Shown: one piece after another, positions 8,252 to 17,902 of the stretch | How positions within the stretch are numbered: the first letter of the stretch is position 1 | Layout of the letters: every line of letters starts with the position of its first letter | NCBI RefSeq assembly: GCF_024363565.1 | Contig: NZ_JAJEKE010000009.1 | Location: 1-64,000, forward strand | Source: Lutispora saccharofermentans | Lineage (GTDB): Bacteria; Bacillota; Clostridia; Lutisporales; Lutisporaceae | Reading direction: 5' to 3' | DNA: 64,000 nt | Made by a program: the position numbers and the translations under genes | Notes under the pieces: model-generated | What the model was told of the DNA's origin: nothing | What the model saw: the letters and a program-made list of their open reading frames with translations, nothing else | Databases searched by the model: none

Positions 8252-10240
8252 ATGGCAATAGAGGCAAATGAAATATCAGAAATATTTTCTCCTGCACTGA
8301 ATGAGGAATACACAAGTAGATTTCAGTGCTTGGTTAAGAAAATCGGAGATGTCTTCCCCAATTATAGGGAATTATTAATAAAGCAAGAGATATCAACTAC
8401 CGAAAGCTGTACCCCTGAAAATGATTTCGAGGGGTTAAAATACATAGCAGCCCTTAGAGTACTATATGATTTAGCTCAGCAGGGATGGAGCCTTGAGGTG
8501 CAAAACAATACAGAGCTTTACTTAACAATGCTTACTGAAAATTCTAACAGCAAGGACTATATCCGGAATCGCTTAAGCACCGAAAGAAAAGCACAATTTA
8601 AGGTCGACTCCACGTTACGCTTTATTAACTATATGGAGCGCGTAAAGGTGTATCATAACCGTGAGATATCCATTAAAAACCTAATCGGTAGCAAGGAGGC
8701 TCTAATCGAAGCAATTAACAATAACCAGCGTGTTGTCGATCCCTATATTCAGTTGGTTACTCATTCGATTGATGAGCATACAGGCTACCGGGATATAGAC
8801 ATATGGAGATATTTCAGGTATACCTGGTCTATCCCCTATAAGACAATGCCTGGACGAAATCTGTTCTACCTCGTTAGGGACCGCGCACAGGAATTTCATC
8901 CAGTCATTGGCATCTTTGCATTAGGAAATGCTGTGTTAAATCTGACGGTACGTGATAATGAAATTGGCTGGACAGTGGATGCCATTCGCTCCACCTTAGA
9001 GCGCAAATCTTCTAAGGAAATTAGCACACAGGAGGTAAGTCAAACCAACGGTAAGAAAGTAACCTCTAAGAGGACTCGGTATTTAGAAACCGAAGAGGCG
9101 CATATAGCTAGAACTACCGCCTATTCTCAAAAAACCATGGAGGTGCTGCTTGGAAACCTTAAAAATGCGATCAATGATATATATGTAAGGGATCTAGGCT
9201 ACCATAGGGGCACCAAATATCCCTCAGAGGAGAAAATTAATGAGCTGAAACGCCTATATGAGGAATTACGCGAGCAAGCAATAGATAATAAAAAAACAGC
9301 TAAGGTTACCGATTGGGAGGATGAAACAAAGGAGATTCTTTTCAAAAAAAAGCGTACCTTCGAACTGGCAAAGCTGCTTGACGCAATGCGTTGGTTCAAT
9401 CATTTTAAGTGCGACAGCTATACAAAATGGCTTGACAGCATGGTGAAAAATGAACAAGGTAGAAAAGCCATTAATGTCGCTCTTGTTGCAAATAGAAAGA
9501 CGAAAATCGGCTCGAATATGATGGAAATCATCGTATGTGGAGCAATACCGCCCTACAATGAATTGCTTGGTGGCAAGCTAGTAAGCATTTTGGCCTGTAG
9601 CCCTGTTGTAATCCGTGATTATACTGAAAAATATAAAAATCAGGTTAGTGAAATTGCTTCGCGCATGAAGGGCAAAAGGGTAATACGCGACAGTCGGCTC
9701 GCCTTTTTAGGCACAACCAGCCTTTATTCTATCGGAAGCAGTCAATATAACCGAATCAAGGTTCCGATAAATGACGAGTTTACTCTCCAGTTTAAGAAGA
9801 TGGGAATTACCGAGGGCTATGGGACCGTATATTTCTCTAAGGAAACCACCGATGCAATGATGCGTATTTTGGAGCTACAGGATGGTGGACGCAGAATAAA
9901 TAATGTTTTTGGCGAGGGGACAAGTCCCCGCTTTCGCTTAATAAGCAGAGGTCTAAGCACATTAGGAATTAAGGCTGACGCTTTTCTTAAGCACTATTCT
10001 CCAAGGGTCGTATACTCTATAGAGTTGGCAACTAACACGAATGAATTTCTCCTTGGTTATACAGATGAGCTTAATTATTCCTTTGACATCACCAGTAATG
10101 AGGATGTTAATAAAAAGACACAAGGCTTGATCGAATATTGGTATGAGCGATGGATGAGTAAAAGGCTTCACACTGTTGATATTATTCAACGTCTACAGGC
10201 CTTTACTCCCGAAAGCATCATGCTGAACTATACGAGGTGA
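8252..10240 (+). CDS. DUF4338 / DruA-like defence protein
   Basis: A 662-residue protein with the features I associate with the DUF4338 domain of Druantia DruA: FYLVRDR (about residues 205-211), HPVIGIFALGNAVLNLTVRD with NEIGW (215-240), then in the second half VANRKTKIGSNMMEIIVCGA and IPPYNELLGGKLVSILACSP (about 410-450). There is an N-terminal extension of ~170 residues and a charged linker at 250-400. The start ATG follows GGAGGT. The next gene, an ATPase, begins 4 bases after its stop, so the genes are coupled. DUF4338 biochemistry is unknown. Unlike Druantia loci, no large DruE (DUF1998) helicase is nearby; the partners look like DptFGH. The DUF assignment is from motif memory, not a search. 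Confidence 0.65.
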   Translation: MAIEANEISEIFSPALNEEYTSRFQCLVKKIGDVFPNYRELLIKQEISTTESCTPENDFEGLKYIAALRVLYDLAQQGWSLEVQNNTELYLTMLTENSNSKDYIRNRLSTERKAQFKVDSTLRFINYMERVKVYHNREISIKNLIGSKEALIEAINNNQRVVDPYIQLVTHSIDEHTGYRDIDIWRYFRYTWSIPYKTMPGRNLFYLVRDRAQEFHPVIGIFALGNAVLNLTVRDNEIGWTVDAIRSTLERKSSKEISTQEVSQTNGKKVTSKRTRYLETEEAHIARTTAYSQKTMEVLLGNLKNAINDIYVRDLGYHRGTKYPSEEKINELKRLYEELREQAIDNKKTAKVTDWEDETKEILFKKKRTFELAKLLDAMRWFNHFKCDSYTKWLDSMVKNEQGRKAINVALVANRKTKIGSNMMEIIVCGAIPPYNELLGGKLVSILACSPVVIRDYTEKYKNQVSEIASRMKGKRVIRDSRLAFLGTTSLYSIGSSQYNRIKVPINDEFTLQFKKMGITEGYGTVYFSKETTDAMMRILELQDGGRRINNVFGEGTSPRFRLISRGLSTLGIKADAFLKHYSPRVVYSIELATNTNEFLLGYTDELNYSFDITSNEDVNKKTQGLIEYWYERWMSKRLHTVDIIQRLQAFTPESIMLNYTR

Positions 10241-10244
10241 GGTT

Positions 10245-11810
10245 ATGAACAGCTTACAGTTTATTAAAAAGCTCTATAATGGGAAGAATTGCTATTCAGA
10301 CTCCCTAACAGAGGATGAAATAGCCCTACTACATATTCCCTCCGGCGTTGAGCGAATTGTTGAGGAAATGGTGGATACCAATCGCATCATCTTCCTCACT
10401 GGTAACCCAGGGGACGGTAAAACATATATTATTCGTGCCTTAGAAGCAAAGCTAGTACAAAAGGATGTTTATATCGAAAAGGATATGAACAGTGTTACAG
10501 ATGATAAAATAAGCGATGTCATCAACAAAATCGTTGAATGCTACCATCACAACAAAAGCTGTATAATTGCTGCAAATGAATTTCCCTTCTTTAAGCTTAT
10601 AAGAGCCTCAAAAGCACTTGCTCCTGAACTGCATAATGAGCTTATAAATGTGAAGAAAAACATTATTGTTTACGGCTATTCAACCCTCCAATTGCGTCGG
10701 ATTTGTATTATAGACCTTAACGAAAGAAATCTGCTTGATAAGGATCGTAGCGTGATTCCTCCAATTGTAGGCAAGTTTGTAGAGCTTTTAAAGGACAGCA
10801 CCGGAGTTAATTCTGTGCTTGACTATAATGTTGAAGCACTACAGAGCAAACTCGTAATCGATCAGCTAATGCGACTTTTTAACCTTGTTGCAATGAGCGG
10901 TGAGCATTTTGCCATTCGAGATATTCTTGGCACGCTTGCCTATGCCATAACTGCTTGTACAGTGGATGACGAGGATATTAATGGCTATTACTATGATGCA
11001 TTGTTTTCTGGGGACAATGAGCTAATGTCCTTCATAGCTCAGTTTGATCCGATTCTGCTTTCTAAGCCAAGCTTGGATGAGCAGCTATGGAACGGTGAAA
11101 AAACAGATGGCTGGCTTATGGGTGCTCCTAATAAATGGCCAAGGGAGCTTACTGATGAAAGCGTTGAGGAGGCAACCGAGCTATTTAAATCAATAAAGCG
11201 TAAATTTTATTTTGAAAACATATTTGCAAAAGAGTTAAGCGAGCTTCAGCCTGTTGATTATACTGACTGTGAGCGCATTTTTGTAAGCTTGGGTAGCTCA
11301 AGCAATAAAAGAGGAATCCTCAATATGCTTATCAATTCAATGAATCGCTTGTTTCTGTCAACTGACGAGGAAAAGGAGCGACTACGAATTTGGACCTCTC
11401 ACAGCTTTGATCTTAGCCGCGAAGCTGGTGCTGCTGTTTCAACAAAATATATTGACGCTGCTGACCTTGATCTTGTATATCCTGAACCCATCTCCTGGCT
11501 GAAGGAGATGGAATTTACACCAGATCACCTTGTTATGAAGCTAAAAAGGGACAATAACTCGCCTAGGCTCGAAATTGACGTTACGCTATTGCGTGGGCTT
11601 ATAAGCATTAAAAATGGATATCCTGCCAGCCTGCTTTCGGGGCAATATGAGCAAGCTATCTCTCAATTTACTCAGGCCTTAGCCGCAACCTCCGCTGCTA
11701 GAGATTATGGCGATGGAGAGCTATTGATAGCCAATCGACGAGAGGGCTCAAGGAAAAAGATCTACATTGAGGATAATAAGTATAGTTTTCATGACGGGGG
11801 TGATTTTTAA
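10245..11810 (+). CDS. DptF-like P-loop ATPase
   Basis: A 521-residue ATPase. Walker A is GNPGDGKT at residues 53-60, following IIFLT; a Walker-B/sensor-like strand is SCIIAANEFPFF (about 104-115). The overall plan (short N-terminus, early P-loop, helical C-terminal half) and the FLTGNPGDGKT signature match what I know of DptF, the ATPase of phosphorothioation-dependent restriction, but this was not tested by alignment. RBS GAGGTGAGGTT precedes the ATG. Its last base is the first base of the next gene (TAATG junction), which is strong translational coupling. With the FtsK-like protein two genes on, it likely forms the energy-using part of a restriction complex. Other STAND- or AAA-like ATPases are possible alternatives. 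Confidence 0.6.
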   Translation: MNSLQFIKKLYNGKNCYSDSLTEDEIALLHIPSGVERIVEEMVDTNRIIFLTGNPGDGKTYIIRALEAKLVQKDVYIEKDMNSVTDDKISDVINKIVECYHHNKSCIIAANEFPFFKLIRASKALAPELHNELINVKKNIIVYGYSTLQLRRICIIDLNERNLLDKDRSVIPPIVGKFVELLKDSTGVNSVLDYNVEALQSKLVIDQLMRLFNLVAMSGEHFAIRDILGTLAYAITACTVDDEDINGYYYDALFSGDNELMSFIAQFDPILLSKPSLDEQLWNGEKTDGWLMGAPNKWPRELTDESVEEATELFKSIKRKFYFENIFAKELSELQPVDYTDCERIFVSLGSSSNKRGILNMLINSMNRLFLSTDEEKERLRIWTSHSFDLSREAGAAVSTKYIDAADLDLVYPEPISWLKEMEFTPDHLVMKLKRDNNSPRLEIDVTLLRGLISIKNGYPASLLSGQYEQAISQFTQALAATSAARDYGDGELLIANRREGSRKKIYIEDNKYSFHDGGDF

Positions 11811-13291
11811 TGGCACATGAAGTAGATTTTTTAGATGGATACGGCGATGAAATATGTACTGCTCTTGGCTTTAATCCAACCTCTAATTCAACAAAGCCCC
11901 TTTCAATTGCAAACGCCTTATTTCGTTCCTGCTTGGGTACAGTCTGCGATATTAAGGATATACATGAATGGATTACAAGCGAACGCAGAAACAACCAGCG
12001 TATAATATCCTCTGCTGAAATACGTGATAAATATCGGGACATCCTTGTGCACGGTACTAATGAATCGGTAGACGATATTAAGGAGGCTCGGTTTGTCCTT
12101 GAGCAAATTTTCAATCCTGATTCAACGGTTTACCCAAGCTATCAGAACTCGGTTTTAAATATTTCCTCTCGCTGGCTAATACGCTCCTCCCTTCCAGCCG
12201 AAGCAAGGCTTGGTGATTTTATTTTTGAGATCCTTTGCCACCCCATCGAAGGAAAGACCTCCCCAGCAATTGAGCTTATTTGCAATGCTCTTAAGGATGA
12301 CGACGATGATATATCTCGACTCATAAAACCAATATTAACGAGCTCGTATAAGGAGCGTATATCAGATATCGAGGTCAACCCTAATAGCATTAGCTTAAAT
12401 AGCAGCAAGCAAGCTATAAGAAGAGGCTTTGATAATCTAGCTGCAAACCTGTGTTATACCGGTCAAGCACGAAATTCATTACTAGTACTTAAGCGAATGG
12501 CAAATTTCGCCGTTTTTGCTTCCTATTATTATTTAGTTGATGTAAATAACGCGGAATACCGCGGAAATAGAATTCCGCTTCTGCTTGACTCCTTTTCTGA
12601 TTTAGATGCCATTGAGCGTGCAAGCGAGCTATGCTACATTGCCTGTAAAAAATCTGTTGAGGCGTATATAGTAAACCTGCTTGAGGATATTATACGTAAG
12701 GAGAAGCTTGTGGTGGACACTAAAAGCGCTAATGCATGTAGAGATTTTATTATAGGCATGCCGTTAAAGGCTGCTAAGGAGAAAAAGAATGCTCGTGAAG
12801 CTCTAATGCAATACTTCGAAACCTTTTGTGCTGGTGGGGATGACCCCTTAAGAGCCTTATCACGGGCACTTCAATTTGCTATCTATACATTTACATACCC
12901 GAATAATACTCCATCTGATTTCTGCCGTGTATTAGGCACGAGAGCAGGGTTGGTAGGACCCGGTGGCGGAGCTAAGTTTAAGCGGCTGCTTATTAATCGC
13001 TTTTTGCTTGAAACCCTTGTCCTAAGCACTATAAATCTTGAAGGTATGCCGGATGGTATTGAACTGCGTGAGCTTGGAGAGCTTTTAAGATCGCAATACT
13101 ACATACTCATTGGCACCGATACTGATAAGGATTATTCCCTATTAGATCAAGCTAAAATTGCACAGGATGCACCAGAGGATTTGCGTGGCGAATTAGCAAG
13201 CAATGCTCGGAATATTGCCGATATGCTTATTACCATGGGCTTGGCAAAAAGATATGCCGATGGTGTTACTATAATAGGATGGGGGTTGTAA
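11810..13291 (+). CDS. DptG-like protein of unknown function
   Basis: A 493-residue protein with no enzymatic motif that I recognise. It starts on the last base of the ATPase gene and ends one base before the FtsK-like gene, the position DptG holds in dptFGH operons. The body is mostly helical; a Gly-rich LVGPGGGAKFKRLLINRFLLE stretch (around residues 380-400) and a C-terminal winged-helix-like DMLITMGLAKRYADGVTIIG are the clearest features. The proposed identity rests on gene order, size and neighbours rather than on recognised residues, so it should be read as positional. Its role would be structural or DNA-binding within the restriction complex. Confidence 0.5.
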   Translation: MAHEVDFLDGYGDEICTALGFNPTSNSTKPLSIANALFRSCLGTVCDIKDIHEWITSERRNNQRIISSAEIRDKYRDILVHGTNESVDDIKEARFVLEQIFNPDSTVYPSYQNSVLNISSRWLIRSSLPAEARLGDFIFEILCHPIEGKTSPAIELICNALKDDDDDISRLIKPILTSSYKERISDIEVNPNSISLNSSKQAIRRGFDNLAANLCYTGQARNSLLVLKRMANFAVFASYYYLVDVNNAEYRGNRIPLLLDSFSDLDAIERASELCYIACKKSVEAYIVNLLEDIIRKEKLVVDTKSANACRDFIIGMPLKAAKEKKNAREALMQYFETFCAGGDDPLRALSRALQFAIYTFTYPNNTPSDFCRVLGTRAGLVGPGGGAKFKRLLINRFLLETLVLSTINLEGMPDGIELRELGELLRSQYYILIGTDTDKDYSLLDQAKIAQDAPEDLRGELASNARNIADMLITMGLAKRYADGVTIIGWGL

Positions 13292-13292
13292 A

Positions 13293-16200
13293 ATGCAAAC
13301 GCTTTTAACCAAGGTAATCATAAAAGCAGTTATAGCCAAGGAAAATGCTGACGGCTTTGGCGTATCCATAATAAATCTACCCGAGTTGGATTATAGCCTG
13401 CTGGTTCAAGGTATTAAGCAGCGCAAGCGCTTGGAGATATATTTCCTCGGCTTTCAAGGGGAGCAGGTTAAGCATTTACAAAGCAGCCTTCCCAAAGTAA
13501 ATGGTGTTAACTATTTCTTTACTGTTGAGGAGGCTGAGGACTCAAGAAACAGCGGCTCCGAGGATGTATTTCGAGTGCATATTGTAAAAAACCAGGAGCT
13601 AGAAAAAATATCCTCGCTGCGTTGGTATGATACTATAGGAATGGATCTGGTGTATAAAAAAAGCTGTGAGTATGTGAGGAAAACACTTTCTCCTTCAAAC
13701 GATACCATTACAAATCTGCTTAAGGCCTTAGGACGTCAGGATATTAGAGGTATACTAAATTTTGAACGAGTGCTGTGCTACCTTGAGGCATTGCTTAATA
13801 CCCCTTCAGAGCAATTGCCGCAGGCTATTTCAGAAAATTTATATATGCTGGGCTTGCTTGCACATAAGAGCTTTGGAATTGGAGCACCGACAATAGATGA
13901 TTTCCGCTCTAAGATTAAGCGTAATCATGAGTTGACTCGCAGAATCAGTAGCCTTGAGCAAAAGGAGCGTCAGAATATCACAAGCTTCGCTTCTGTTAAT
14001 CCTGACAATGAGCTAACTAGGCTAATCCTGAACTATTATCGAACAAAGGATATTGAGCTACTAAAGCAAATGGATGTGGACGAGGTTGAAAAATGCTTGA
14101 AAAGTGCTGCAACATCGAAAGGCACTACTACAAAGCCAAGCAATAGGGCTACCACAGTAAACGGAACAACTGCTGCTGCACAATTGGTATTTGATAATGA
14201 GCTTGAGCAAATAGATGAGCTTATTGAGCGAGTACAGCAGACTGTTGATGAGCGCCCAGATGGCGACCGGGCTGACAAGGTTGAAATATCCATAGGCAAT
14301 ACAAAAATGAAAATTAATGTTGAGCCTGCAACTGAAGCCATTTCACAAACTGTCTCAACAGAAGAGTATTGGGGTGGCATAATTTATGCTGAGGTAAAAA
14401 ACCCCAAGGATGCTCTTGACGCCTTGAATAAGTACGAGCTTACGCCATTTGATGCCAGCTATATTAACAAACGTATCAGAGAGTATTTAGACAGAGCAAA
14501 ACGATACATAACTGATTCTGAGGCTGCAGAGGAAATTTCCTCATCCTTTGAGGCCTTCGCCTCAAGCAGACAGAAGCTCCTACCTTATAGCAAGCGTCTA
14601 CAGGACATCCCTATGCTTCAGGTGATCAACAAATATAAGGACTTTGCAGAATATCTTTCCTCCTACGAGCGTTTGCTAACCTCAATTAAAAATAATTTCG
14701 CGGTTCTTTGGAGCGTGGACTCTGTGGGGGCAAAGGATATTGTTAGCACTATTATTTCCCTAGACTTTTTATATGTGCTTGGAACAGAAAGCAGTCATGT
14801 GATTCCTACGCCACTCAACCCCCTTTATCTTTGGAAATACATCAAGCTGGCACAGGAGATGCTGGAGACAGGAAGCCTTGAGGAAGGTCAGGACTGCTAT
14901 CTCTCAGAGGATGATAAAGCCTTTATTATTCGTAAGGCTGAGGACATTCCAGATCCCCTAACGCTTGTCCTTGTACCAAATAGCATAGCTGAAAGCTCTG
15001 AGTGCTTACCAATAGCAGGTAGAATTGGCTGCTTACCAGTATATTCGACCAAGCCTCAAATCAATGAAGGTGAAACAGGCATGGAGGCTGTGCAGCAGGG
15101 CATTATCCGGTATATGTGTCTTTATCCGCATTCAGGCATGATGCTTCGCATTACCCTTATAAATCCTCCAACTGTAGAGGCCGTTGTCGATATGCTCAAA
15201 AGACTTGATAAGGATAAGGAATTTTCAGCCTTTGGCTCGGTCGGTATTGATCTATCTATATATCGAACGAAGGAGGCATCCTCTGATTGGGTGGAGATTC
15301 AGGACAAGTCCCTTAATGATGGGATGCTCGGTAAGATAAAGGGTAAAAAAACCGGACGCTTTAATCTCTCGATTGTAAATAAAAAGCTTACTTACCCTGA
15401 AATCATTGGCAGACTTAATCGTGAGCAACATCTACTGATTGTATTTGATCCAAATGAGAAGCAAATCGATTTGGCTCGTAATAACAGACAAATTCATATT
15501 CATCCCTTATGTGTGCCAAAGGTATATGAATACAACCGTATTCAAGGTAGCGTAAGAATTCGGCCCGCTAATGAAGGCGGGATATTTGCTGATTATGCAG
15601 GGATCATGGAAAAGCTTCGTGAGCAGCCCTCGTCCTTCGGGCATAGGAGTGTATTTGTGAATTCTCCTTTACAGGAGGAAACCTATAAGCAGCTACTTAA
15701 CCTTGCAGACTGGCTTATGATTCTTGACCAGAATCTAAAGAGTTGGGACATATCCCTCAGATCAGCAAGTGAAAAGCTGTTTTATAAGGGCTATGACTGC
15801 CGCTCCATAGGGATATATTCAAAAAACAGTGGAAAATTTGTCCTCGGTTATAATCAGCTTATTGCGTCCTTGGGTAACTATATTCCAAATGAGGATGGCG
15901 TTAAAAGTGTTATAAAGGCAATAAGAGAGATTAATGATGATGGACTACTTAGCATAGCCTCTCACTCCACTAATAGTATCTTTGATCAAAAGCATGGCAA
16001 GGGCAGCCTTGGACTTGCACTTGCCGCAATATATTATAAGCAAAGGCATCCATCATCCCTGTTGGTAGGTCTTGATACCCAGCTTGCACGCGAATGGTTG
16101 TCGGATCGTGAGGACGGAAAACTTCCTGATTTGATTGGACTTCGATTTTCTTCTCAGGACACTGCGCCACAGATTGATATTATTGAGGTCAAAACCTATG

Positions 16201-17888
16201 CAGATTACACGATCTCACAGGGAGCTATCTCTGGACATGCTGTGGAGCAAACCTTAATCCTTGAGGGCTTATTGCGTGAAATGTTTGGACATAGCGAGAA
16301 AATCACCACAGTATCGCGAAAGGAAATCCTCCGTGAGCAGGTCTTTGAGTGCCTGTTCCATTCTGAGCTATCCTCTGATGAAAAATATGAGCAAACTCAA
16401 TGGCTTAATGGTATTTTTGCTGGTGAGTATGCCTTCGGTCTTACAAAAACCATCTGCCATGTCGATTTTGAATGCGCAGAAACCTCTGAGAAGGTATATC
16501 CTTGTGAGGATGATGCATCGCCTAATAAAATTAGGCTGCTAAGGCTTGGTAGCTCGGACATACAGGCTTTACTAATTGATGCTGAGGCTACTCGTCTTGA
16601 AAACGCCCATGTTACGATATTCTCTGATGTACTGGAGACGCAGGAAGACCAGGCTACTCATGCTGCTCAGGAGATATCTTCTGTTGAACAGCAAAAAAAT
16701 CAATCTGCTACTACAGAGCCTCTCTCACAAAATGCTGTTGATATCAACTCGAAGCTTAAAGCAAAAGCAAATGACGAACAGACTCCTTCAGTACCTGCAA
16801 TTAGCCTCGAGATAAAGGAAAAGTGTATTCGCCTGAATATTATCCTCAAGGGATATGGAATTAAGGCTAATCCTGTAGATGAAAGCCTCGTACAGCAGGC
16901 AGCACGCTTTACACGCTTCAAAATCGAGTTGAAACCTGGAGAAACTATAAAGAAACTGATGGATAAGAGCCAGGATATTGCACGTGAGCTTGAAGCCTAT
17001 GGCGAAATTTTTATTGATAATATTAAGGGTACCCGGTTCGTTGGTATGGACGTTCCCTTTGCTGATATGGGAAAGCCCCTAATGCTGATTGAAAACCTGC
17101 ATAGGCTTGATAATAGTACAGGCTCACTTGATGTCTTAGCAGGACAGACACCGGATGGCTCATATGAGCTTGTTGATTTAGCCAGAGCTCCGCATATGCT
17201 TATTGCTGGAACCACAGGTTCTGGCAAAACAGTATTTTTATACTCGATCATTGTTAGCCTTTTACAAAAGCTCGGTCCTGAGGATTTGGAGCTTCTTATT
17301 GTAGATCCAAAGCAAACAGATTTTCATTTCTTCGAAGGTATTCCGCATCTTCGTGGGCAAAGGGTTTTAATTGATGCCAATGAAGCCCTGGATGCATTAG
17401 AGCTCATTAATAGTGAAGAAAAGGAGCTACGCACTCAACTCATTCGATCAGTCAATAGCCGTGATATTGACTCCTATAACAGTAAGAATCCGGCAAAGCG
17501 AATGAAGCGATTGGTTGTTATTATTGATGAGTATGCAGATCTGGTGCAGGCAGCAGAGCTACAGGGTAAGGATGTACGAAAAAGCTTTGAAACCAATCTC
17601 TGCATGCTTGCACAGCGTGTCCGTAATTTGGGTATCCATTTAGTCATTGCGACTCAGCAGCCTAGGGCAACAATTGTAACCTCTTCGTTAAAGGCTGTGC
17701 TGCCATATCGTTTATCCTTCAGGCTGCCCTCTCATGTGGATTCTCAGACAATTCTTGATCGTGCTGGCGCTGAGGATTTGCTCGGCAAGGGTGATATGCT
17801 GCTTATGACTGATAGCGACATTATTAGAATGCAGGGCTTTTTTATTTCAGAGGAGCAGCTATTAAACTTCATCGAGTCCAAAAAATAA
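13293..17888 (+). CDS. DptH-like fusion of PD-(D/E)XK-like motif and FtsK/HerA motor
   Basis: A very large cytoplasmic protein of 1531 residues. The C-terminal ~270 residues are an FtsK/SpoIIIE-type motor: MLIAGTTGSGKT Walker A at about 1303-1314, LIVDPKQTDFHFFEGIPHL, Walker B in VVIIDEYADLV (about 1405), LGIHLVIATQQP, and the sensor LPSHVDSQTILD. Residues ~941-965 read LPDLIGLRF, then IDIIEVKTYADY, matching the D...ExK core of a PD-(D/E)XK nuclease. The region before ~900 is unassigned and includes a Ser/Thr-rich linker at about 270-300. Gene order after the DptF- and DptG-like genes and this plan fit DptH. It probably translocates and cuts DNA recognised by the complex. No dnd modification genes are present to supply phosphorothioate marks, so the recognition cue may differ. 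Confidence 0.65.
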   Translation: MQTLLTKVIIKAVIAKENADGFGVSIINLPELDYSLLVQGIKQRKRLEIYFLGFQGEQVKHLQSSLPKVNGVNYFFTVEEAEDSRNSGSEDVFRVHIVKNQELEKISSLRWYDTIGMDLVYKKSCEYVRKTLSPSNDTITNLLKALGRQDIRGILNFERVLCYLEALLNTPSEQLPQAISENLYMLGLLAHKSFGIGAPTIDDFRSKIKRNHELTRRISSLEQKERQNITSFASVNPDNELTRLILNYYRTKDIELLKQMDVDEVEKCLKSAATSKGTTTKPSNRATTVNGTTAAAQLVFDNELEQIDELIERVQQTVDERPDGDRADKVEISIGNTKMKINVEPATEAISQTVSTEEYWGGIIYAEVKNPKDALDALNKYELTPFDASYINKRIREYLDRAKRYITDSEAAEEISSSFEAFASSRQKLLPYSKRLQDIPMLQVINKYKDFAEYLSSYERLLTSIKNNFAVLWSVDSVGAKDIVSTIISLDFLYVLGTESSHVIPTPLNPLYLWKYIKLAQEMLETGSLEEGQDCYLSEDDKAFIIRKAEDIPDPLTLVLVPNSIAESSECLPIAGRIGCLPVYSTKPQINEGETGMEAVQQGIIRYMCLYPHSGMMLRITLINPPTVEAVVDMLKRLDKDKEFSAFGSVGIDLSIYRTKEASSDWVEIQDKSLNDGMLGKIKGKKTGRFNLSIVNKKLTYPEIIGRLNREQHLLIVFDPNEKQIDLARNNRQIHIHPLCVPKVYEYNRIQGSVRIRPANEGGIFADYAGIMEKLREQPSSFGHRSVFVNSPLQEETYKQLLNLADWLMILDQNLKSWDISLRSASEKLFYKGYDCRSIGIYSKNSGKFVLGYNQLIASLGNYIPNEDGVKSVIKAIREINDDGLLSIASHSTNSIFDQKHGKGSLGLALAAIYYKQRHPSSLLVGLDTQLAREWLSDREDGKLPDLIGLRFSSQDTAPQIDIIEVKTYADYTISQGAISGHAVEQTLILEGLLREMFGHSEKITTVSRKEILREQVFECLFHSELSSDEKYEQTQWLNGIFAGEYAFGLTKTICHVDFECAETSEKVYPCEDDASPNKIRLLRLGSSDIQALLIDAEATRLENAHVTIFSDVLETQEDQATHAAQEISSVEQQKNQSATTEPLSQNAVDINSKLKAKANDEQTPSVPAISLEIKEKCIRLNIILKGYGIKANPVDESLVQQAARFTRFKIELKPGETIKKLMDKSQDIARELEAYGEIFIDNIKGTRFVGMDVPFADMGKPLMLIENLHRLDNSTGSLDVLAGQTPDGSYELVDLARAPHMLIAGTTGSGKTVFLYSIIVSLLQKLGPEDLELLIVDPKQTDFHFFEGIPHLRGQRVLIDANEALDALELINSEEKELRTQLIRSVNSRDIDSYNSKNPAKRMKRLVVIIDEYADLVQAAELQGKDVRKSFETNLCMLAQRVRNLGIHLVIATQQPRATIVTSSLKAVLPYRLSFRLPSHVDSQTILDRAGAEDLLGKGDMLLMTDSDIIRMQGFFISEEQLLNFIESKK

Positions 17889-17902
17889 GGAGCATAAAAC
17901 GT

